This document shows positions 57,827 through 64,000 of a stretch of DNA of 64,000 nucleotides, one piece after another. The translations under genes and the position numbers were made by a program. This stretch comes from Dysosmobacter acutus (GTDB lineage Bacteria > Bacillota > Clostridia > Oscillospirales > Oscillospiraceae). Positions within the stretch are counted from its first letter, which is position 1. Every line of letters starts with the position of its first letter. The stretch spans positions 2,356,001 through 2,420,000 of the forward strand of contig NZ_JAHLQN010000001.1 in assembly GCF_018919205.1 (NCBI RefSeq). The letters are read 5' to 3'. Below the pieces are notes generated by a model that made no database searches, was not told the origin of the DNA, and saw only the letters and a list, made by a program, of their open reading frames with translations.

Positions 57827-59522
57827 AATCGGCGGAATTGGTGATCCGCCTTGCCTCCTCTATGGTAGTAACGCCTTCTATCACCAGACGGCGGCAGTTG
57901 TCCGCAAGAGAGGTGAACCTGCCTTCCCGCCGGACCAGCGCGTCTATCTCCTCCCGTCCGGCTCCGGCGGAAATGGCGCCGCGCAGTTTCCGGTCCACTA
58001 TCAAAAGCTCAAATACGCCGGTTCGGCCCCGGTATCCTGTGCCGAAACAGGCAGGGCAGCCGCGGCCCCGGTAGAATTTATGTTCCGTGCCCGGCTGAAG
58101 GCCTATATCCGCCAGTTCTTCCTCTGAGGGCTGGTACTCCTCCCTGCACTCAGGGCAGATCCGGCGCACCAGCCGCTGGGAGATCACGCCGCTCAGGGCG
58201 CTGGCGATGAGGTAGGGCTCCACGCCGATGTCCAAAAGCCGCTCCACCGTGGAGACGGCGTCGTTGGTGTGGATGGTGGAGAGCACCAGATGACCGGTGA
58301 GGGCGGCGCGCATGGCGATCTGAGCGGTCTCGCCGTCCCGGATCTCACCCACGGCGATGATATCCGGATCCTGGCGCAAAATGGCCCGCAGCCCCCCGGA
58401 AAAGGTCATGCCGGTCTTCTCATTGATCTGCACCTGGTTGATGCCCGCGATGTTGTACTCCACCGGGTCCTCCAGCGTCACCAGATTCACCTGCTCCCGG
58501 TTCAGCTCCCGGATCATGGTGTACATGGTGGAGGATTTTCCCGATCCGGTGGGACCCACGATCAGGATAACGCCGCTGTTCTGGCGGATCAGCCGCTCAT
58601 ATTTCCCCAGGTCTTCTCCGGTTAGCCCGATGCGGCCCTTATCCAGCAGCCGGGCGCTCTTATCCAGCAGCCGGATGACAACCTTCTCACCGTAGATGGT
58701 GGGCAGCGTGGACATGCGCAGGTCCACGTCCGACTGCTTGACGCGCACGTTGGCCCGCCCGTCCTGGGGCACCTTGCGCTCGGTGATGTCCATGCCGCCC
58801 ATGATCTTCAGCCGGGAGACCACCGACGACTGCAAATCCTTGGGCACCGACATGACGGCGCGCATCAGTCCGTCGATGCGCATGCGCACCCGCAGCTCGC
58901 CCTCCTCCGGCTCCAGATGGATGTCGCTGGCCCGCTCCGAGATGGCCCGCTCAATGATGGAATTCACCAGCCGGATCGTGGGCGCCGAACGGGCGTCGTC
59001 CCCGATCTCGTTTGCCTGAAAAGGGTCCGGTCCCCGGCTCCCCTCCGACGCGCGCATCTCCCGCTGCATCTCCTCGATGGCCCGGGCCGCGCCTTCGTTT
59101 CCATAGAGGGAGGCGATGGCCCGGCTCACCGCCTCGGATGTGGCGATCATGGGCACCACACGATGGCGGGTGGCGGTCTTGACCTCCTCGATGGCCATAA
59201 AGTTCAGCGGGTCGGTCATGGCGATGTAGAGCGTGTTCTGATTGAGCCGTACCGGAACCAGGGCATGCTTTTTGGCGATTCCCCTGGGGATTGTCTCCGC
59301 CATCCTGGGCGGGATGCTGATCTGGCTCAGGTCGATGAACTCCACGCCCAACTGCATCTCCAAAGCTTCGATAAACTGCTGCTCCGTGATCACCTGTTCG
59401 GCGATCAGCTCCTCGCCCAGCCTCCGCTTTGACTTTTTTTGGTTTTCCAGGGCGGCGGACAGCTGCTCGTCGGTGATGAGATTCACAGACTTGAGCAGAT
59501 CCCCCAGTCTTGTATACGCCAT
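57810..59522 (-). CDS. pilB: PilB, extension ATPase
   Basis: 570 residues, GspE/PilB class. N-terminal T2SSE_N domain (about 5-130; LGDLLKSVNLITDEQLSAAL, EQQFIEALEMQLGVEF). ATPase core with Walker A IVGPTGSGKSSTMYT, Asp box TLEDPVEYNI and Walker B AVGEIRDGETAQIAM. A zinc site is formed by CPECREEY and GCPACFGTGY. ATG at 59522 follows GAAGGAG. Powers pilus growth, opposite to PilT. Confidence 0.95.
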   Translation of the reverse strand: MAYTRLGDLLKSVNLITDEQLSAALENQKKSKRRLGEELIAEQVITEQQFIEALEMQLGVEFIDLSQISIPPRMAETIPRGIAKKHALVPVRLNQNTLYIAMTDPLNFMAIEEVKTATRHRVVPMIATSEAVSRAIASLYGNEGAARAIEEMQREMRASEGSRGPDPFQANEIGDDARSAPTIRLVNSIIERAISERASDIHLEPEEGELRVRMRIDGLMRAVMSVPKDLQSSVVSRLKIMGGMDITERKVPQDGRANVRVKQSDVDLRMSTLPTIYGEKVVIRLLDKSARLLDKGRIGLTGEDLGKYERLIRQNSGVILIVGPTGSGKSSTMYTMIRELNREQVNLVTLEDPVEYNIAGINQVQINEKTGMTFSGGLRAILRQDPDIIAVGEIRDGETAQIAMRAALTGHLVLSTIHTNDAVSTVERLLDIGVEPYLIASALSGVISQRLVRRICPECREEYQPSEEELADIGLQPGTEHKFYRGRGCPACFGTGYRGRTGVFELLIVDRKLRGAISAGAGREEIDALVRREGRFTSLADNCRRLVIEGVTTIEEARRITNSADYDYES

Positions 59523-59526
59523 GAAC

Positions 59527-60015
59527 CTACGCTCCTTCAGTCCCGCACCGCAGCGTGCGGAAGCAAAACTCGATTTCTCTTGAGATTTCTCCGGCGGCAA
59601 TGGTATAGCTTCCTCTGAACACCCCGTCTTCATACAAGAGGGAAAACCCGGAAAGCTCCAGATTGGAATAGGCCCCGTCGCTGAGCAGCGGCATGATCCC
59701 GAGCCCATCGGCATCCCTGTCAAGGGGAGAGGGGGTAAGGCAGAGCTTTCCATCCTTCAGAAACAGCCGTCCCCCGGAAACGCCGTAATCCGGATTTGTA
59801 AAGCGGTCCTCTCCCTCCCACAAGGCATAGCGCAGCACGTCGCCTATCGCCGTATCCACCGTGTCGGCCAGCGTGGCGCTCTCCGCGTTGAAAAGGGAGA
59901 TGCGGTAGGTATCCGACGCGGAGGCAAGGCCCAGCCACATTGTGGCAATCAGTATCACCAATATCGCCACGGCGGCCAGAGTCTCCACCAGGGTAAAGCC
60001 CCTGCTCCTTCTCAT
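59527..60015 (-). CDS. Pilin-like protein (minor pilin)
   Basis: 162 residues. Short leader MRRSRG then FTLVETLAAVAILVILIAT with Glu5 at the cut site, followed by a C-terminal domain with two Cys (CLTPSPLD region and EFCFRTLRC). Resembles PilW/GspJ-like minor pilins by length and order. Ribosome site AGGAGGGG. It may help prime the pilus tip. Confidence 0.87.
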   Translation of the reverse strand: MRRSRGFTLVETLAAVAILVILIATMWLGLASASDTYRISLFNAESATLADTVDTAIGDVLRYALWEGEDRFTNPDYGVSGGRLFLKDGKLCLTPSPLDRDADGLGIMPLLSDGAYSNLELSGFSLLYEDGVFRGSYTIAAGEISREIEFCFRTLRCGTEGA

Positions 60016-60016
60016 C

Positions 60017-60322
60017 TCACCGCCCCTCCTTTACAAGGGAATAGGAGGTCAGCCTTCCCTCGCCGCCCACCACTCGGACTTCATAGGTCTCCTCTCTCCC
60101 GCCGCCGCGGATGGAGACCTCCCCTGGCGACGACTGGAGCGGATCGCATAGTTCGGCGGCGTTCCGCTCCCCGCGGAACGCATTTTCCCGCTCCCTTGCG
60201 GACTGGTTGAGCTGGATTCCGCTCAGGCACATCCGCACCATCATCAGACTGGCCAGCGTCACCAGTAAAATGGCCGTCAGCGTCTCCACCAGCGTCTCTC
60301 CTCTGCTGAAGCGTTTACCCAC
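60017..60322 (-). CDS. Pilin-like protein (minor pilin, PilV type)
   Basis: 101 residues. Leader KRFSRG then ETLVETLTAILLVTLASLMM, so the usual Phe1 is Glu. The GETLVETL form is also seen in some Firmicutes pilin-like proteins. The ATG-type start is absent; GTG at 60322 is chosen since AAAGGAGG is 8 bases away. The gene overlaps the PilX-like gene by 8 bases and the next minor pilin follows at once. Confidence 0.82.
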   Translation of the reverse strand: MGKRFSRGETLVETLTAILLVTLASLMMVRMCLSGIQLNQSARERENAFRGERNAAELCDPLQSSPGEVSIRGGGREETYEVRVVGGEGRLTSYSLVKEGR

Positions 60323-60980
60323 GGCCGGCACCTCCTTTGGCGATGGTGCCGCCGTCCCAGGCGATCACCGTGGTGTCGGTGATGGTGTAGACGTCATAGG
60401 TCTCCGTCACCCAAACCTCCTCTCCCTGCTCGTTGACCTCCGTGGTCTCATGGGAGCAGAAGGAGGTTTCCCTGGCCTCCGAATGGGTCAGCGTAGCCTC
60501 AAAGGTGAGGGTCATCACATAGTCGGAGCTGTCTGTGGTAAGGGTGAGCACAGCCCGGTAGGTTTCATCCATCTCAAGGGCCACATGGACCTCATCCATA
60601 TGCCCGGCGCTGACGGTGTAGTCGCCCGCCCCCGTCCGGCCGCAGAACACCGGCCAGGCGGCATCGGTGAGAAAGTTGTCGTCTCCCGTGAGGCCGCCGC
60701 AGCGCCCGGCGGTATCCGCTTCCCAGCCGCAGGTGTACTCGGTGCGGCTGGTCCAGCCGCTGCACTCCGAGCCGGCCAGCGTCTCCTGAAGAAGACGCGC
60801 CGCTGAGCTCAGGGAGAGATAAGCCTGCTCCTGCGTCCGGCGTCCCTTGAGCCGGGAGGCGCTGGCGGTGGCCGACCCCAGCACCACCGACCCCACCAGA
60901 AAGAAGATGAGGCAGACGCCAAGGGCCAGCAGCAGCGACGCGCCCCGCCGGCTATGCAGTTTTGACCTGGCACCGCCCAT
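60315..60980 (-). CDS. PilX/GspK-like pilus component
   Basis: 221 residues. Leader HSRRG then ASLLLALGVCLIFFLVGSVV: a prepilin-like hydrophobic helix lacking Glu5, as in GspK/PilX proteins that cap the tip. Cys-rich mid-domain (SECSGWTS, TCGWEADTAGRCGG, VFCGRTGAG). Ribosome site GGGGAG. Together with the two minor pilins and the GLUG protein it likely forms the tip complex. Confidence 0.8.
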   Translation of the reverse strand: MGGARSKLHSRRGASLLLALGVCLIFFLVGSVVLGSATASASRLKGRRTQEQAYLSLSSAARLLQETLAGSECSGWTSRTEYTCGWEADTAGRCGGLTGDDNFLTDAAWPVFCGRTGAGDYTVSAGHMDEVHVALEMDETYRAVLTLTTDSSDYVMTLTFEATLTHSEARETSFCSHETTEVNEQGEEVWVTETYDVYTITDTTVIAWDGGTIAKGGAGRG

Positions 60981-60994
60981 GTGGTCTCCCCTTC

Positions 60995-63900
60995 TTATCC
61001 AACGAATTCCACCGCGGGTTCCTTGCTGTCATCATAGCTGATCCGGAAGCGGTAAGCTGTTTTTCCATCCGTGAGCACAAGGTCCGTGGTCTCCTTGGCG
61101 CCCCTGATGATATCCGGGTCGCTGAGCAGGTAGAGGCGCATCCCCTCCGGCGCCAGTTCCGGCATCTGCCTCAGGGCGCTCAGGTTCATACGGACCGTAC
61201 CGCCCCGGCTGCTGGTATAAGCCACCGTCCACTCCGATTCGTCTTTCCGTCCGCTGAGCAAAATGCCGTAGCCCAGTGGGTGCCAGTTTTTCTCCCGCAC
61301 CGGCCACCGGGACGCCGGTTCCCCGTCCGCTCCGATGCTCAGTCCCACTATCATGGACTCCCCATCCGGCCCGCCGGCGCTGTTCTCCCCGCAGAGGATC
61401 ACGGCCCCCAGATCACCGGCTGCGATCTGCTTGCTGCTCAGGGGCCAGTCTCTCCAGTGGTCCAAGGCGGAGAGCCGCGGATAGGGATAGGCTTTCCCCT
61501 GAAGTTCCTGCGCCCGGGGATGGCACTGCGCCGGCGCCGTCTCCAGCGTCCAGGGCGCCGCCATCCGCAGCATCGTGAGATCGTTCAGCGTGATGGGCTG
61601 GCCCACGCCGCCTTGAAGCGCCTCATTGTATCCCGGCCCATAGCCCCACCGGCAGTCTTCCGCCGCACCCGCCGGGGCCACGCCGTACCGGCGGGCGCCG
61701 CCTTTGATCTCCGCCACGCTGTAGCACCGCTCCGCGCGAAGGCTGCCACCGGTCACCGCCGCGATTCCCGCGGCGGTATTCTTTGCCGTCACGGAACCGG
61801 CCGCATAGCAGTCTATGATAGCGCCGGCCGTACAGACCAGGGCGCCCGCGCTGCCGCTCTCCGCCGTTACCGCGCAGTTTGCATAGGAAGAAGCGATGGT
61901 GCCGCTGTTTTCCACCACCAGCCCCGCCGCGTTCTCTTGTCCGGAGGACACGGTACCAGCCGCGTAGCAGTCTGAAACGCTCCCGCCGTTGCGGAAAACC
62001 AGCCCCGCCGCAGGCCCCTCGGACGCCACGTCGCACCGGGCCCAGGAATTTCTGACATATCCGCTGTTGAGAGAGACCAATGCCGCCGCGGAATCCGCGC
62101 CGGTCCCCGTTACGCTGCCGGTGGCGCCGCATCCCTCCACCGTCCCTGTATTCGCGCTCACAAGAGCGGCGCAGGCGTCGCTCTGGCGGATTTCCACACC
62201 CTCTGCCAGCAGATTGCGCAGCGTTCCGTTGCTCCAGAGAAACAGTGTGTCCCTCAATCCCGTGATCCGGTTGCCTCCGCCGTCCACCGTGCAGCCCAGG
62301 TAGTTGTCAATCCGCGCCGTGGAGGCCCGGGCCTCAATGTCGTGGGTCTGCTGGAAATACCACCAGCCGCCTGCGTGGCCGCCGATGTTCTCCAGGTGCT
62401 CCGCCGTGCGGAGCTGGAATGGCTCCCTCTCCGAGGGAGAAAGGGCATTCAGGGACAGCGCCGCTCCAAAATAGGGATTGATGGCAAGGGAGCGGCGGGT
62501 CTTGGTCTCATAGACCGTTTTCCCCGGCAGCGGATAGGGATCCATCAGGTCCTTCCCTTTGGCGCTGAGGGGATGAAGCTCACCGCTGACGCCGCCGAAG
62601 CGCACTGTGACCGGGGCGTCCAAGGCCGCGCCGCCATAGTCCCGGAACCATCCGGCCGCCGATTCGCCGCTCAGCAAGAGGACGCCGTAGCCGGCCTCCG
62701 CGATGGACCTTTCATTTCCGGCAAGGCTGTCTTGCAGCTTCTCCTCCCGATCGTAGCCGTAAAAGCCCCAGGAGCCGTCCCCATACCGCTCATAGTAGCA
62801 CAGGCCATAGGGAATATCCGCCTCCACAGGGGCCTCCGTCTCCAGCGGCCAGTCGCCGTAGTGATCCGACGTCACCATGGGGAACGGGAACGCCAACCCA
62901 CGCAGCTTTTCGCTGTGGGGGTGGCTGTTGCGCACGCTGTTGTCCGAGCTCTCCAACTCTCCATAGGAGGCTGCCGTCAATCCGATCTGGCCGGTTTGGG
63001 GAAAGTCATCGTTATAGCCGCTCTGGACCAGGTAGACGCATCCGCTTGCGCTCAGCGCGCCCTTGCCGTAAAAAGCGCCGGAGGCGGTCTGAGCCGTCAC
63101 CTTCCCGTAGACGCGGCAGCCGATGCACCGCACCGTTCCGCCGGCATTGCCGATGGCGCCGCCAGCCTGGTCCTCCTCCGCCCGCTGGGCGGTGACCGGC
63201 GCGCTGAGCGCGGCGGTCACGGAGGCCGTGGTATAGCAGTCTCTGATCTCCAGTTTCCCGCCTGTGTTGCAAAGCCCCGCCAGGCCGCCCACCCTTGAAT
63301 TTCCCGTGACCGTACCCGAGGCGTAGGAGCGCTCCGCGGATAGGGCGCCGTCCACCAGGCCCACCAGACCGCCCACATACCAGTTTCCGGTGACATCCAC
63401 CGCCGAAAAGGAACCCTTCATCTCCAGGGTGCCGCTTCCGCACAGGCCCACCAAACCGCCCACGGAGCTGCCGCGGGCCGCCACAGAGCCGGAGTCCTCC
63501 TGCCAGGCTCCGCAGTTTTCCACCGCCGACACCCCGTCGATTCTGCCGGCTAAAGCGCCCGCGCAGCTCCCGGCGGCGCTGACGGCCGCATCCTTCATGC
63601 GGACATTGCGGACCGTGCAGTCCCGCAGGGAGGCAAACAGTCCCACATTGTCGGCGCCCCTGATCTCAAACCCCTCAAGCAGATTCCCGCAGCCGTCATA
63701 AACTGTGCCGCCGCTGAAAAGAACGCTGTTTTCAATGGGGGAAAAAGCAGACAGCGGCCGCTCCCCCGCCGACGCGCCGGGCATCGCAAGCTCCTGCCAA
63801 TTGTCCGGGGCAAACTTGATGTCCGCCGTCTGACGGATGCTGCTTCCGGCCCGCCCGTCATAGCAGTCGCCGCGCAGGTTGTTCAAATGGCGCAGACAGG

Positions 63901-64000
63901 CCACATCTATCTCCACGGCGCCCTCCGCCTCCCGCTTCTGCGCAAAAAGGCTGTTCACCGTGGTCCAGGTCTCGCCCCGCAAAACCCCTTCTTTCCCGCT
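60995..64000 (-). CDS. Large GLUG-repeat protein, pilus-operon adhesin candidate (N-terminus beyond window)
   Basis: At least 1001 residues; the frame is open to the window edge, so the start and any leader are not visible. Numerous GLUG-type repeats occur (SSVGGLVGLCGSG, NWYVGGLVGLVDG, SRVGGLAGLCNTGG, and a degenerate Ala-rich set VCSAGALVCTAG-like in the second half), typical of beta-helical surface proteins. Two matching modules end each half: HPHSEKLRGLAFPFP...DHYGDWPL near 62850-62935 and a related HPRAQELQGKAYPYP...DHWRDWPL near 61440-61525, about 470 residues apart. It is transcribed first in the visible pilus operon, 14 bases before the PilX-like gene. A pilus-associated adhesin is the likely role. 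Confidence 0.8.
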   Translation of the reverse strand, partial: SGKEGVLRGETWTTVNSLFAQKREAEGAVEIDVACLRHLNNLRGDCYDGRAGSSIRQTADIKFAPDNWQELAMPGASAGERPLSAFSPIENSVLFSGGTVYDGCGNLLEGFEIRGADNVGLFASLRDCTVRNVRMKDAAVSAAGSCAGALAGRIDGVSAVENCGAWQEDSGSVAARGSSVGGLVGLCGSGTLEMKGSFSAVDVTGNWYVGGLVGLVDGALSAERSYASGTVTGNSRVGGLAGLCNTGGKLEIRDCYTTASVTAALSAPVTAQRAEEDQAGGAIGNAGGTVRCIGCRVYGKVTAQTASGAFYGKGALSASGCVYLVQSGYNDDFPQTGQIGLTAASYGELESSDNSVRNSHPHSEKLRGLAFPFPMVTSDHYGDWPLETEAPVEADIPYGLCYYERYGDGSWGFYGYDREEKLQDSLAGNERSIAEAGYGVLLLSGESAAGWFRDYGGAALDAPVTVRFGGVSGELHPLSAKGKDLMDPYPLPGKTVYETKTRRSLAINPYFGAALSLNALSPSEREPFQLRTAEHLENIGGHAGGWWYFQQTHDIEARASTARIDNYLGCTVDGGGNRITGLRDTLFLWSNGTLRNLLAEGVEIRQSDACAALVSANTGTVEGCGATGSVTGTGADSAAALVSLNSGYVRNSWARCDVASEGPAAGLVFRNGGSVSDCYAAGTVSSGQENAAGLVVENSGTIASSYANCAVTAESGSAGALVCTAGAIIDCYAAGSVTAKNTAAGIAAVTGGSLRAERCYSVAEIKGGARRYGVAPAGAAEDCRWGYGPGYNEALQGGVGQPITLNDLTMLRMAAPWTLETAPAQCHPRAQELQGKAYPYPRLSALDHWRDWPLSSKQIAAGDLGAVILCGENSAGGPDGESMIVGLSIGADGEPASRWPVREKNWHPLGYGILLSGRKDESEWTVAYTSSRGGTVRMNLSALRQMPELAPEGMRLYLLSDPDIIRGAKETTDLVLTDGKTAYRFRISYDDSKEPAVEFVG

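Noticed and set aside
1-64000. tRNA or rRNA genes, CRISPR arrays, insertion sequences, prophage
   Set aside because: No regularly spaced repeats, transposase or integrase genes, or RNA gene signatures were seen by eye. Short tRNA genes could still be missed without a covariance search.

Overview
The window is a dense, GC-rich bacterial segment whose gene content points to an anaerobic Clostridia member, most likely a gut Oscillospiraceae relative of the Flavonifractor or Intestinimonas type. That assignment is inference. The support is iron-sulfur L-serine dehydratase, YgeW and YgeY proteins, a BMP-type ABC transporter, SLH surface proteins, a 3H-domain NiaR-type regulator and strong AGGAGG ribosome binding sites. 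No rRNA, tRNA, CRISPR array or insertion sequence was seen. No stretch longer than 300 bases lacks a gene.

Layout. 1-1388 is a truncated ABC-F ATPase. 1518-10084 is a leftward histidine operon, hisZ-hisG(fused)-D-C-B-H-A-F-IE-histidinol phosphatase plus one small membrane protein, read from one TTTACA/TATAAT promoter. 10284-12065 holds a NiaR-type regulator and a PTS_EIIC_2-type membrane protein with a 40-bp palindrome over the promoter. 12156-14919 has a NifX-like protein and an SLH-anchored 5'-nucleotidase.

15155-38621 is dominated by purine and ureide catabolism: hydantoinase HyuA, a domain-swapped XdhC-like factor, a PLP fold-type II enzyme coupled to a YheO-type regulator, YgeY, YgeW, carbamate kinase, a BMP/ABC importer, L-serine dehydratase, an 8-oxoguanine deaminase and an isochorismatase-fold hydrolase. 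Interspersed are a small OadG-like protein, a membrane protein with an E2/CAT-like domain, a FMN-binding protein, threonine synthase and a lipoprotein. The set fits uptake of a purine or nucleoside, deamination to urate, ring opening, removal of carbamoyl groups with ATP recovery through carbamate kinase, and deamination of a three-carbon amino acid to pyruvate. Xanthine dehydrogenase, YgfK and a canonical YgeX are not in the window.

38855-51964 is mixed: a macro-domain protein, a membrane diguanylate cyclase, a glycosyltransferase with an Uup ATPase, a pseudouridine synthase, a radical SAM protein, a methionine gamma-lyase-family protein, an EamA permease, an overlapping SirTM-type sirtuin and zinc macrodomain pair, and a divergent HxlR/FMN-protein pair. 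52014-64000 is a leftward type IV pilus operon (pilB, T, C, pilin, D, M, N, O, three further pilin-like proteins) headed by a very large GLUG-repeat protein that runs off the right edge.
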